NCBI GenBank assembly: GCA_003254925.1
Contig: QANZ01029234.1
Span: 28,689-92,688, forward strand
DNA: 64,000 bases
Direction of reading: 5' to 3'
DNA from: Chamaecrista fasciculata
Taxonomy: Eukaryota > Streptophyta > Magnoliopsida > Fabales > Fabaceae
In this document: piece after piece, positions 43,878-56,589 of the stretch
Numbering within the stretch: position 1 is the stretch's first letter
Layout of the letters: each line of letters begins with the position of its first letter
Made by a program: the position numbers and the translations under genes
The notes under the pieces: generated by a model
Database searches by the model: none
What the model was told of the DNA's origin: nothing
Seen by the model: only the letters and a program-made list of their open reading frames with translations

Positions 43878-46800
43878 TCACTCATTTGTAGAATCAAAAC
43901 TCCCCACTGCATTACTCGCCCTCTTCTTTTCTCTCCAATTCTCGCCCCACACTTTGGCTTCTGCAACCGCGCGTTCTCTCTCTAGATCCCGGTTCCTCGG
44001 AGGAGTTTCCCTGGCTCTTGCAATATTTACAGGGCTGCCTCTTTGAGATTCTTGCCTTTCTACATCATCCAAACCCCATTTTCTCCCTGACCCAGTATCA
44101 ATCCGGCCTAACTCTGTCCCGTCCCTTGCCCTCCTCACATCCGGCGAGTTCTTATGGGAGCCACTCCTGCCGCCACGATCAGGGCTATCGATAATACCGT
44201 CGTCTCCCATGCTCCTTCGATCATCCCGGCTCCTAGGGGTCGAGGAACCAACTCTGTTAATCAATGTGGCTGCATTTGGATCATATGTCTGTGAGGCCAG
44301 ATATGATAGAGCAGTCACAACATCCCCAATAAGAGGCCTTGTTGCAGCTTGTTCCTGCAAACACATAGCAGCAACAGCAAGCGCTTGATACAGTCCTCGC
44401 ATCGGGTAACGGCCTTGGAGCAGAGGATCTGCCATCTTTGGGAACTTCCTACGGTCTTTGAAAAGAGGACGTGCCTATACAAATTCCATGTTACCAATAA
44501 ATATAAACACAAAGAGAATGAGAATAAACTAGTATGCATTATCTAGAGAATGAGAAGCACAAAAAGACAACCTGGTGTAAAAGTAAAACTTACCAGTAAA
44601 CTATCAAGTTAAGCCATGGATTATATAGGCGTTGTAAGATTAGTCCTTGAATTTTTGAAATGATTGATTCAATCTCTGAAAATTCATGATTCGTAATTTA
44701 GGAAAATGGATCAGCTAAAGTATGGTGGCTAAATTATTGCTAAAGTATCATTTCTGGACCATTGGATGAGTTGACTGAAATTTAATGTGTTGACCTTTAA
44801 TCCAAATTAATGGTGTGGATTCAAAACTTCAGCTACTATACTGTAGCTGAGCCATTCCCGTAATTTAGTCCCTCCAGAGATTGAGTTGTATAACGATAGT
44901 GTCGATGTTAATTTGCAACAGGTCATGAATTTTTTGGGACTAAATCAAGCATTTTAAAAAATAAGGACTAAAATGATAACACCCATATAATCTAAGGTCT
45001 AAAATGTTATTATACTCTAAAACTTACCCACGCAACGAGATTATGCTCTCCGGGTGCGCGTGTGTTATCGATAGCCTTGCGCCCGGTAATAAGTTCGAGG
45101 AAGACCACACCGAAACTGTATACATCGGACTTCAGAGTTAGTTGGCCTGTCATGGCATATTCCGGAGCACAGTAACCATATGTTCCCATTACTCGAGTAG
45201 AGACATGAGTCTTATCGCCGACTGGACCGAGTTTTGCAAGGCCAAAATCTGATAACTTGGGATGAAAGCCCTCGTCTAGGAGGATATTGGATGACTTCAA
45301 GTCTCTATAAATCACAGGGGGGTTCGCTTTGTCATGTAAATATTCCAATCCTTTAGCCGCACCGGCAGCTATTTTCATCCTAGTGTTCCAATCCAGGGGC
45401 TCCTTGTCAGCAGGAAGATCTGAAAGGAGTCTTACAGAATCAGAAATTCCTCCATGGCTTTCATAATAACATCATTCAACAAAAGACAGTGTCTTATGAG
45501 AATGAGTGAAACAACAAAATCATATCAAATTTATGAATCATCAGAATAGTCCATCAGTTCATGCACACATCACTTCCTGTGAACTCAAGCAAAACAAAAC
45601 AGTTGTAGTATTAAGAGTAAATTAATGATTTGGTCCTTGAAAAATGACAATTGTCTCAATTTAGTCCCTGAAAGATGCAATTACAAGCAGTTCAGTCCTT
45701 TCATCAAAACATTAATTCAAATTTAACAAAAAATAGAATTTCTTAACCTCAATCGTCTATTGTAATTTTAACAAAATTTAAAACTACATTAGATTTGTCA
45801 TTAAATTTCGATTGGTATCCTTAACAAAAAGATCAAATTAATTGTCATTGCATCTTTTCGGGCTTAAATCATATAATTTCATCTTTCAAAGACTAAATTG
45901 AGACATTAGTCATCTTTCAGGGATCAAATCATTAATTTATTCTAGAACTAACCAGCAAGCTAGTTTAGCTAGATTAGCCAAGTAACAAGCTAAAAACTTT
46001 ATTTGAAGAGGTTCCTTAACTATATGAATATCAATGAAAACAAAGCTCATTTTCTAGACTGCAATTTGACCAATGCAACCTAAAATCTCTTAGGTGACAT
46101 TAATTCAGATCTGGAGTCAGATGTTACCAGCACAAATAGCTTTTAATCTTCAGAAGTCATTGAAGAATAGATTGCCAAAAAAAGCTTTATCTTAAATCAT
46201 TTGACACCCATTATACTGATAAGTGTTTGGCAACCATGATATCAAGAGTTCTCATACAAATGCTTAAATACATATATACAACCAAAGGATAGGAAGATTC
46301 AAAATTATATCCAATGTTGCTACTTCAGCTTTCCAGCATAAATATATTATGCAAGTTTACCACCAACACCTTTTAACCACATTCACCTTATTTGATTACT
46401 CAAATAGTGATCAATAAACCAGTCCTTAAATATAAGTACAATGCTATTGCTCAGATACTACCAAAGCCATTAAAAAAAACATTCAAATAGTGCATGTATG
46501 AAAAGGAAACCTCCTGGAAATAACCGATCTATGGTAAAAATAAAAGGATTGCCTCTATAATAAATCAAAATGCTCTCTCCTGAAAAGTCCTCAACATTCC
46601 CCTTTCAACTAAATGTACCAAAGAGTTGTAACCAAAACAAACCCTAAGCGCCAAACATGATCAACAAGAAGTGCTACAAATTGGCAGGACAAACCCAAGA
46701 TTCGCCAAAAATCAAATGCCTAGACTAAATTTATTTCGAAGTTGCGTGCATACAGTTATATCGTAGTGCCTTTAAAAGGAAATAACCATTGTCATGTCAT

Positions 46801-48786
46801 TTGGTTTATAGAAAATAATGTAAACCAGTAATTCTTAGCCAATTGCTTTTGAATCATGCCATATAAAGAGAAAATATGTTTCAATACACAAACTCATTGG
46901 CTGGCAAAAGGGGTGTGCTAATTGATTTGCAATGATACAAAAAGTTATGCATCCCCATTTTTTTTACACCCCTCTCGAACATCTCATATCATCCCTTTGA
47001 TGTTTGAACTCGTCCTTAAGAATATTAGTTTACCACAAGTTTCTTTATGACACCAATAAATTAAGAATTTTCCCATTCAATAAAGAATCTTAAATTATTC
47101 CTTTTTCACTCACTGCCTTTTCAGTCTATTAACTTTTCTTAAACCTGTTCAGCCTTAGGATTTTCAGCATCTAAGGCATAACAAAAATTGAATTAACATG
47201 AAATTTGATATTTTGTTTTATGAGATAAAAGCATAAAAATTCAGGCAATAAAAAGTTTCAGTAATAAAGGAATGCAATCTGACCATGTAAGTGATCCTCT
47301 AACGAGCCCAATGGCATTAATTCATAAACAAGAAGCCGCTGATCACCATCAGCACAATAACCAATTAAGTTGACAAGATTTGGGTGATGCAAGAGGCTGA
47401 GCATGAGAACCTCCACCAAAAATTCTCGATTTCCTTGAAGGCCATTGCGGTCAAGCTGTTTTACAGCAACAACCTGCAAATACATTATCCATCCACAAAG
47501 ATTAAGGGCAAAGAGTAAAAAATTAATAATCAAAAGAACAATCATGACTGACTGACGATAAAGTATATGTTTAGAATGAAAAGACAAAATGACTTATTGT
47601 TTTTCTTTTACATGAAACGGATAAGATTTAGCTACATGATAGAGTAAATCCCAAATCTATATAGCTATAGCAACAATAGAACTTACTTGTCCTGTGTTCT
47701 CAAGGCGACCTTTGTAAACACGTCCGAAACCTCCTTCACCTAATAAACATTCTGGCCTAAAATTCTTCGTAGCAGTAGCAAGCTCTCGGAATGTAAATGT
47801 TTGAGCCGCAATGTGGGCTGTTGGCTCCTTAGGAATTGGTGGTTCCTTCTTAGGATCAGAGCCACTTCGTGGTTTTGATTTATCTATGTAAATAGTTAAA
47901 GATAAGTAGGAGTAAAAGAAACTAAAAAATACAGATACTCGTGGATTTTAGGGTTTAAAAATGTGTAGCGGGGATATTGATCCTGTATGTTACTACAAAA
48001 CCACGTAAGGAGAATCGGCATACAATTATCAAAATCAACACCAAGTTTTATATGATGCCACAATTTAGAGGACACTAGCAATTACTTTGAAATGAAACGA
48101 AGCGAAACTACCCAATGATGAATTTTCTCATAAAAACATGTATTACATCACACCATTAGATAAAATTTAATTCCAGTCAAACTAGGCCGGAATTGCAAAT
48201 TTTTTCAGTATCTAGCAAGCTAAACAGATTTTAGCTTTCACTAGAAAACAATGCACATTTTTCACACCACAATAATCATATCATTTTAAAACATAATTTC
48301 CTAAAATACTGTATACTTCACTCAAAATGCACCTATTAGCAATTGCAAAAGGAAAATGTTATTAAAAAATGGGATTAAACAAGTCTTTCCATAATCATAC
48401 CCAAGGGCAGATCTCCAACTCAGAAAATATGAACTAATTTCAACAAAATGGGATTAAACAAGATTATCCAGTGACAAGCAAATCATCTACCAGACAAAAT
48501 CTCAGATGAAACAGATCAAGGAAACGCAGAATTCAGCATAATTCAACCCAACCCAACCCATTAATCAAACCTGATGAAAAATTAAGGGCAGAAAAGAAAC
48601 AATTAGCAAAATTAGGTTATGAAATTTGTTCTGATTACTGAATGACTGACCTGAGCTAAGCTTATTGTTGTTATGGTAAGACTGAGAAATTGAGGCTTCT
48701 TTGAAGGAATCCTTCTTGACTGACACTTCCTTTAACCCTTTGCCCTCTTTGTTGGATGATCCAAAGCAAGAAAGACACCCACCCAT
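43878..48786 (-). CDS. PBL27: Receptor-like cytoplasmic kinase PBL27 (RLCK VII)
   Basis: Five exons (48651-48786, 47687-47883, 47284-47473, 45028-45419, 43878-44474) join in phase to 503 residues; Arabidopsis PBL27 is about 513. Gly2 with Cys4 and Cys7 (MGGCLSCFG) is a myristoylation and palmitoylation signal, placing it at the plasma membrane. The kinase has the Gly loop GEGGFG (94-99), the ATP lysine Lys116 ([10 protein letters not shown]), catalytic Asp214 in '[10 protein letters not shown]', DFG (232-234) and APE (259-261). The long tail rich in Ser, Arg and Asp ends '[20 protein letters not shown]' plus GSFDSTNE, a PBL27 signature. In Arabidopsis PBL27 carries chitin signals from CERK1 to MAPKKK5. 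One oddity is Leu where PBL27 has Tyr in the hinge (VYELMPLGS). Large introns 3 and 4 hold MITEs. The 5' leader is CT-rich and may contain an intron. Confidence 0.96.
44620..45005. mobile_element. MITE-like repeat in PBL27 intron 4
   Basis: 'gattagtccttgaatttttg' near the left faces 'catgaattttttgggactaa' near the right, a pattern shared by other TIR elements here. Ends are only approximate. Confidence 0.5.
45614..45943. mobile_element. TIR element (AGAGTAAA family) in PBL27 intron 3
   Basis: The left end 'agagtaaattaatgatttgg' and right end 'gatcaaatcattaatttatt' plus ct are near-perfect inverses. Inner copies of 'gacaattgtctcaatttagt' are also inverted. Confidence 0.8.
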
Positions 48787-49130
48787 ATCAAAATCCAAAC
48801 AAGGGAAAAGCAAAAGCCACTCTCACATAACAAAAACCCTCAAATCCTGAAAATCCCACAATCAGTATTATTCACAATTCCAAACAGACCCATATCGGAA
48901 ATCCCCAGAAAAACACAGACTTTTTAACGTCTCCTTCAATGACTCACTCTCTCTCTCTCTCTCTCTCTCTCTATATCTATATGTATATATGTGTCTTTCT
49001 CTCTCTTACTCTGATTTTGTGTCTGAAGGGTCTTCCTCGTCGGCCGTTAAAGGGAAGGATCGAAGGAAGCCAACATGGCAGGAGAAGCAGATCAACCAAT
49101 CGAAGAAACTGAGGCAGTGGTGGTGGAAGA
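48787..49130 (-). promoter_or_regulatory. 5' leader and promoter of PBL27
   Basis: A CT microsatellite (48950-48972) and pyrimidine/purine-biased DNA continue to about 49130. A good 3' splice site (TTTTCAG on the minus strand, near 48848) suggests a 5' UTR intron. No TATA box is certain. Confidence 0.4.
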
Positions 49131-51261
49131 GAAGGTAAAGGAAGGAAGAGAAGAAATAAAAAGGAAAGATTTATTTATTTTTTCTTTAATTTAAGAAAGG
49201 AAAGGGCGAGAAATGATTCGAAATGAATAAATGAAATGAGATGGTCAAATTTAAAAATTGAAGAATTTGAAATCTAAAAGATGCAATTATAAATAATAAT
49301 TAAATTTTAATGAGAATTTATATAATTTAAAGTTTTTTTTCCAAATTATCACATCTAATTAAGGTTACAAATGATAGTTATTGTTAATTCAAAATTAATA
49401 TTTTAGCAAAAGACCAATCTAATTGTAATTATATCTTTCAATGACTAAATTATATTTTTGATGTCATATATTTAGGTGAGTTTCAATCGAGGCCTTTATC
49501 TTCTTTTTATGCAAAATAGGTCCTACATATTTTCTAAAAAGTTTTTTTTTATCTCAAACTCATTTTCAAGGTCGATATGACAATTGATGACTGTCTTAAC
49601 TAGATAGAGAAAAGACTCGTCAATGTAACTTATAACTTTAAATTTGTCGTGTTTGAACTTTAAAAGAAAAATTATCATCAATTTTGCTTGTTTTGATCGT
49701 AAAGCGAGCAACTTACTTTCAAGGTTTGATTTAGAAAAAAGACTCGTAAAAACATTACATAGCAGCTTTGAAGTTTGAACTCATTGTTTTCAAACTTAAA
49801 ACAAAATAAATATGACCATATATAATTATTAGAACCAAAAAGTAAAATTTTTAAAAATATGCATGATCGACTTTGCACCAAAAAAAATATAAAAGACTGA
49901 ATTGAAATTCAACCCAAACATATAAGATCAAAAGTATAATGTAACTTAAAAAAATATATTTTTTAAGGACCAAATCATTAATTTATTTGATAAAGTAAAA
50001 AAGGAAAAAATTCAAAATAAGAAAGGAAATGGAGAGAAATAAATAAATGAAATAAGATGATGAAATTACAAACTTGTCTTTTTTACGAATTGGGAATTTA
50101 ATAGAAGAAATTGTATTTATTGGGTAGTTCGTGTGTGTGATTAGGAAATGAAATCGGGATATATCTCAAGGAATTATGGGATTTACTAGGTTGCAATTAT
50201 TTTCTATGTATGATGATATTTCGTGTATTTTACATTTTAGCCCTTCAATTGTCACTATTTACGAAATATGTATGTTGTTGTTCAATAATCATCACGGCGG
50301 TCGGATAGTGGGCCCCACCCTTCTGGATATGTGAATTGTGATGCACATCTTCACCACGTTTTATGTCGTGTTAATATCAAATAAGAAAAAAAAATAGATC
50401 AAAAGTGTAAATTTGGTCCCGTATTTTTTGTTGAGTTCTCAATTTCGTTCTATATATTTTTTGTTGCAGATTTGGTCTCATATCTTTGTGTCAATTGCAT
50501 AATTGGTCTTATATCTTTAGGTTAGGTGCATAAGTGGTCTCATAAATTATATGGGACTAAATTGAAACGTTTTGAAAAGATATGAGACCAAAAGTGCAAC
50601 AAAAAAAGATACAGAACCAAATTAGGAACTCAGCAAAAGATCTGAGATCAAATTTTCACTTTGACTAAAAAATTATTACATAGAAATAAAGTTTCTAAGA
50701 ATTTTTTTATTATATTTTAAATTTTGTATCTAATTATCAAAATTATATTTTATTTTCATTTTACAAGATATATATATATATAAATTTCAAAACAGTTCAA
50801 TGTTACTAATTTTATCACTAAAATAGCACTTGTATAAAACGTAATAAAAATTATTCTCATGATATTTTTTAAAATGATTAATTTCGTATAAAATAAATGG
50901 TTGAATGAGGTCAATACTTGAGAAGAGATTCCTCTAACCTCACAAACTTATATATGTAATGATAAACGAAAGTAAGATAATGAGTGATCCGCCACTCACG
51001 TTAGAGATTTAGAGATGAGATTTCCAAAATCTCATAACTTGAGCATTTAATTGTTGGGAGTTGTGTTATCAATTCAAGATATCGGGAATTTGAGTTCCTG
51101 ATATATCAGAAACATAGAGTTTATGATTGATAAAAGATAACATAATTAAAATTTATGATTGATATGACAACCATATAAAAAATTTTATATAAATTTTTTT
51201 CATTAGTTTACTAGACAAATTTTGAGTTGATATCCTTTGACTCCTTTCTATATCTTCATTT

Positions 51262-51296
<35 letters not shown>

Positions 51297-53739
51297 NAAC
51301 ATAGAGTTTACCAAAATATATATAATATGAATTTATAATTATTGTATTAAATAAATTATTTACTATACAACAGTTAAACTTTAATATAGTCCAAGTAAAA
51401 GAATGGAATGCAGAAAAGTAAGTAAGACGCTCATAAAAAAAAAAAATTCACCATATACATTTTTCTTTTGAAAAGAGTATACATTTTTTCATGATAAAAA
51501 ATGGTTTTGTGATATATAATTACAATTTGGCAATTTGCAAATAACATTAATAATGTAATTAAAAAATATTAATTTAAAATATAATTGGCATAATTATTTT
51601 TTAAAAAATAATATTAAATAATTAATTAAATATTACATTGGTAAATTAATCAATAATTCATCTTATGAGATTGAAGTATTTCCACCCTTTTAAGTGAAAA
51701 TAATAATATAAAAATTCATGAGATTAGGTTATTTTTTAAAATATAATATTTTTTAGATCATTTTTTTAATACACATACTAAACCATAACTAATTATTTCA
51801 CACCTCATAATTCTATTTTTTTCAATTCGCTTAGCGAGAACCTCCTAAAATCCTATAACATAATTATATATATTAGTAGATTTGACATATATTAAAAGTT
51901 GTATATTTCAATTTTTTATAGTTTATTTTAAAATTATATATTTTTTGTTGGGTATAAAATTAAAACATAATAATTTGCATATTCTAATAAAAAAATGTTT
52001 AAATATCATTTTTACTCTTCAATTCCTTCATTATTTTTCATGTAGTTTGACATTTACTTATATTTATATCTATATTTATTGTGTAATTTTAAAATTGTTA
52101 ATACAAAAACTAAATTACATATATAAACGTAAATACAACATTACATTACTAAAAATACATATAATAAATGTAATAATTCGCATTTACATTGATTTGTCTT
52201 AAAAAAACAAAATTTTGGCATTTTGTTATTCTGAAATTATTATATTAAAAAAAAATTCAAAAAAGTCTATACTTGCTGTCTTATGAAACCAAAAAAAGAA
52301 AAAACAAGAAACTTACTTTCGATTAATTTATGTTGTAAGAAAGAAAACTAAAAGCTTTGACTTGAATACATTTTAAAAATTGAGACTTAGGGTTGAAACT
52401 TGAAAGTCAAGATATGCGGCATCTAATTTAGGATTATGTGGATCTATGGTAAGTTTGTAACCTTCTATTCGTTCTCCAAACAATTCAATAAATATTTGTA
52501 GACTTTAAACAACAAAGCAACGTAATCAAAATAAAGCAAAAGTATTGTTGGTACTTAATGTATGTGATTATTTTTAGTTATATTTTCAACCTTTTTTTTA
52601 TCAATTATACCCCTAATATTTTACATTTGAGTTAACTATATCTCAACTTTTAATAATTACAGAATAGTCCAAAAATGTTTGTCATCTTTAACAAACATGT
52701 CCTTATAAGCCATTAACAACCCTCATTCTCTTACCCTAAAACATCACCACTAAACTTATTGTCGCCTTTCACTCTGTTCTCATTTTCGTCGACATGATCT
52801 TTTTTATCGTCGTCCTCAACTTTTTAGTCTTCTCTAAATTACGTTATTCTCATTCTTTTTTCTTCTCTTACCCCAAAAGGCCAAACACATAATAAAACTA
52901 AATTCAAGAGAATTAACTTTTTTTCTTATATTTTTAGTTAGAGACCTCAATTATGACGAACAAGTGAACAAATTAAAGAACATCAATATTTTTTAAAAAA
53001 AGGACAAAATTTTCCATATATGTTAGAGTAATATATCCCAAGTTTTCCCTTTTGATTGAGAACTTGCTATTATAAATATGAAAATATTAAAAGAAAAATT
53101 CCAATTGATTTAACTAGTTTACATATAGTCAAATACCATTAAATTTCGTTGTCTAATCAAGGACGTTAAAGCACACATGTAGATTATACTATATTAGAAG
53201 CCATATTTTATACTAGAGGCTTTGCGTGCCCGTTGTATGTAAAATAAATGAGGGACTAAATCGTTCACACAGTAAAAAAAAGGGATCAAATAATAATTTT
53301 CCTCTTATTATTAATTTTGTACTATAGTTTTAAAATATGGACGACCAGAAAGGGATGGAGCCATATAATATAAGATATATATACACACACGAATAACTGG
53401 TTATTATTATTTTTGATAAATCACAAGGATTTCAAGTAGCAAAGAGCAAGTGAAACGGGTAGAAAATATTTAGGGAAAAGTTAATTTTTATTCACAAAAA
53501 AATATATATATACAAATCCCTCACATGTCACATGTGTATTGAGAGGGAAAACTAGTAACTAATCTAACCAACCCAAAACAATAAAACTAATTCAGCTAGC
53601 TGTACAACTAATCCTATACATCACACTAACTACTCAAACAAATACAACCAATAAACAAATTAACAAATTAACTATTTACATGATCTTTCAATTTTTTTTT
53701 TTTTATTTTGTTCTTTGAGAAAGCGAAAAGCATGTAGAC
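49131..53739. other. Gene-free AT-rich stretch
   Basis: Over 4.5 kb without a supportable gene. It contains a TIR element at 50387-50669, a long T run ending in an N (51297), a repeat tag at 53210, and a phrase block (about 52875-52980) shared with 56465-56560. The open frames here are AT-driven and show no domain. Confidence 0.6.
50387..50669. mobile_element. 283-bp TIR element
   Basis: 'gatcaaaagtgtaaatttgg' at the left is mirrored by 'gagatcaaattttcactttg' at the right, with repeated 'ggtctcatatctttgtg'-type phrases in the arms. It is related in style to the 22092 foldback. No clear target duplication. Confidence 0.7.
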
Positions 53740-54460
53740 CAGTGTTGTCATAACCGAACCGGACAAAGACTCAGACAAGTGTTCGGTTCACGGTCTGATC
53801 GGTTGAACCGGTCGGACCGGATGACGCAATAAATAATTATTTTTAATATATTAAATATAAACCCTCTATATTTTTTTTGGGGTCTAAGAGATGTAACACC
53901 CCAATTGTTGAAGAAAGACCTTTTTATAGATAATAGAGTTTAAGAGGCATAAAATAATTATGGAAGTATAATTTACAAGGAGACTTTGGAAGGATATAAC
54001 TAATGAATGGTAAAATAGGTGAAAAAAAAAAGATAAAAGTATGAAAGAGAATCTGTCAGGGACTAAACTGAAAAGTAAAGAAGTGAAAGAAGTGTTTGTA
54101 AGTTACGTTAAAAATAATTATGAGAATGAAACAAAGGTATGGGAGTGTTGTAGACAAAATGAGGAATACAATAGTGGAGGAGTTAAGTAGTTTTAAGGGT
54201 CTTAATGTGATGTTTCAAAGAATAAAGGGGGTAGGAGCCTAGAAATTAGAAAGTTTGGGGGCAGAAGTATAGTTTTACCCCAAACTTTAAAAAGAAGGCT
54301 GAAAAAAAAAAATCTGACCGGTCCACCGGGTGGACCCAGTTTTCCGGTTTTGGGCCGGTTTTTCCCGGTCCAACCCCAAATCCGATTCTTTGGGTTAAAC
54401 CAGGTCGCTTTCCACTTCGGCTCCCGATCGGACCGGTCCGGTCCGGGTTCAACAACACTG
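53740..54460. mobile_element. hAT-like MITE (CAGTGTTG family), copy 2
   Basis: Starts 'cagtgttgtcataaccgaac' and ends '...caacaacactg', with perfect 8-bp copies of ATGTAGAC on both sides (53732-53739 and 54461-54468). An 8-bp duplication and CAGTG ends fit the hAT superfamily. The right third is dense in GGACCGG/CCGGTCC motifs. No transposase. Confidence 0.85.
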
Positions 54461-54993
54461 ATGTAGACTTGTAAAGTCACTTTTAACTTTCTTGCATGAA
54501 CCATATGCGCATTATTTAGATGATTAATTTGAACATCATATAAAATTGAAAACTTTTTATGGAGATACACAAAATATGTTTTGAATTTTAAACAGTATAA
54601 AATAGAACATCAAATAAGTTATAAAGTCGAGTTTAATTAATAGAGATATGAGGAAGGAATATTATTAGCTATATGACCACAACTATGAACTTGTTATTAC
54701 TGATAAAATAAACTTTTTTTTTTTTTATATCATATGTTTTGCTTCATTTTATATATAATTTACTAATTATAAAATCTCAATGTCATATTTAATATTACAT
54801 ATAGATTAATGAACTTCACTTCATACTATAAAAGTATATATATGTAAATACAATTTTCAATTTAAAATATTACAAAATAATAAAATAATCATTTTATATC
54901 TTTCTTATATTTTAAATAAAAAAATCATTTAATTTATATAATATAACTTGTTATTATTATTCATTCTCTTATAGCATATTATATTTTAGTGTA

Positions 54994-55119
54994 TAATTGA
55001 AAGAGACTCTAGCGTGCTTATATTTTCTCAGGTTAGTTACCTCTCGAAATGACTTGTGGTTAGGTATGACCATGAGTGCCTTGAATCGTGCAACTTGGTG
55101 TTATATGTTATCATTCTTG
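54994..55119 (+). pseudogene. Duplicated scrap of the ISWI gene (exon 10 end plus intron)
   Basis: It matches 37077-37206 of the ISWI gene across the last part of exon 10 (residues RDSRVLIFSQ), its 5' splice site and about 88 bp of intron 10. The shared intron phrase 'ggtatgaccatgagtgcctt' is exact. Because intron sequence is included it came from genomic DNA and not from mRNA. A few substitutions and small gaps separate the copies. It lies 18 kb downstream on the same strand. No other ISWI exon is seen beside it. Confidence 0.85.
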
Positions 55120-56171
55120 TAACCAATTTTTGTGCGAATTGTGGATGGTACCCCAAAAAAATCTGTCCTGTACCAATTTTATGTATAAAAATACCACAGA
55201 TGTGAAATTGCAAGCATTTCTTAAATTTCCCCTGTTGAAAGCATATATACCACTCACTCAAACCCTCAATTTCTCTCACACGAAGATGTAGGTGTTTGCG
55301 GGAGTACTGTTGGCATCAACGTCCCCTACGGCATTCATCAAGCTTTGATCCTCTCTACATGCTCAGGAAATCTCTAACCTTCAACGATGGAGGTAATTTA
55401 CTCTCTGATAATTTTTTTAGGATTGTGTGGGTGTATTTTCTCAATTTCTTCTCTGCATTATTCTTTGAAATTCAAAATCAAATATCTATGTTGGCTAATT
55501 ATGCCTTCTATCTCTTTTATTATTATTATGTGGCTAATTATTATTTTTTTCTCTTCCTAGCAATTGTCATCTTAGAAACACAAACCTCTATAAACTCAAT
55601 CATATAGCGTCAGAAGAATGGTGATGTTTACTATTTTTATCTGACTTGTTAAGTCATTGATAACATGTAACAGCGATTATTCATTGATCAATACAATATC
55701 ATTTTTCATTTTATATTTTTATTTTTGCTTTCACTTTATTCATTTATCTATATTTTTGTCTTCTATTTTACTTTGTTTTTAATACATATATGTACTAGTC
55801 TACAACCATTATTATTATTATTTTTATATATTTAAAAGAGTTGATGGTGACTTAAACTAGTTACAAGTGTTTTTTTTTTTATATACTCAAATAGTTACAA
55901 GTGTTAAGGTAAAGTGGTAAACACATACTTTTTTCAGGAAAAAGAAAACATATATACTTTTTTAATTCTCATTAATAGGGCTCAAAGCTTTGTATGAAGG
56001 CCCAATACAAGCAGGACCATCTAGGTCAGAAGCTGCTCTTGTGGGTTATGCAAGTAAGAGGCCTAGCCCAACTTAGCCCAACAATGAAAATAAATAAACG
56101 CATTAAACCAAATATTCTTCTTTTTTCTTTTCCAAAAAATATAAATAATTCCATTGAATTTAGTTCATCAT
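55120..56171. other. Unassigned DNA
   Basis: A patch at about 55260-55390 has balanced base composition and a possible splice donor (aggtaattt, 55391). A frame at 55979-56050 reads 'ALYEGPIQAGPSRSEAALVG'. I recognise neither. They may be scraps of genes or transposons. Confidence 0.3.
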
Positions 56172-56292
56172 AAAAAAAAAAAACTATTTATTTTTAAAAA
56201 TTTGACAAAATATTGCATAAAATTTTCTAATNAAAAAAAAAAAACTATTTATTTTTAAAAATTTGACAAAATATTGCATAAAATTTTCTAAT
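56172..56292. other. Perfect 60-bp duplication around a single N
   Basis: 56172-56231 and 56233-56292 are identical and are separated only by the N at 56232. Identity in otherwise diverging intergenic DNA, centred on an N, points to an unmerged contig overlap. Confidence 0.85.
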
Positions 56293-56589
56293 CATATAAA
56301 AATGCCTTCTATTAAAACTTTGATCCAAACTTGAACAGAGCTGTGGAGACATTAGATGTCAAAATCTTATTTTGGTCTTCGAACTATAAAATGAATTTCA
56401 TTTTGGTCCTTAAATTTTGTTTGTTTATTTTATCATTAGTCCAGAACACGATCCCATCTGGTTTGACCCAAAACATAATAAAACTGAATTCAAGAGAATT
56501 ATCTACATTTTTGCTTATATTTTTAGTTAGAGTCCTTGACGAACAAGTGAACAACTTAGGTCACTTCGGAAAATTGAGCAATCAAATTA

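Noticed and set aside
49075-49134. Plus-strand ATG frame MAGEADQPIEETEAVVVEEK ending at a GT
   Set aside because: It looks like an exon start, but no continuation with an acceptor and domain is found, and the place is where the PBL27 leader or promoter should be.
54202-54570. 122-codon minus-strand open frame with Pro/Gly-rich text
   Set aside because: It is the GGACCGG/CCGGTCC end of the hAT-like MITE read as protein, and it crosses the element's border.
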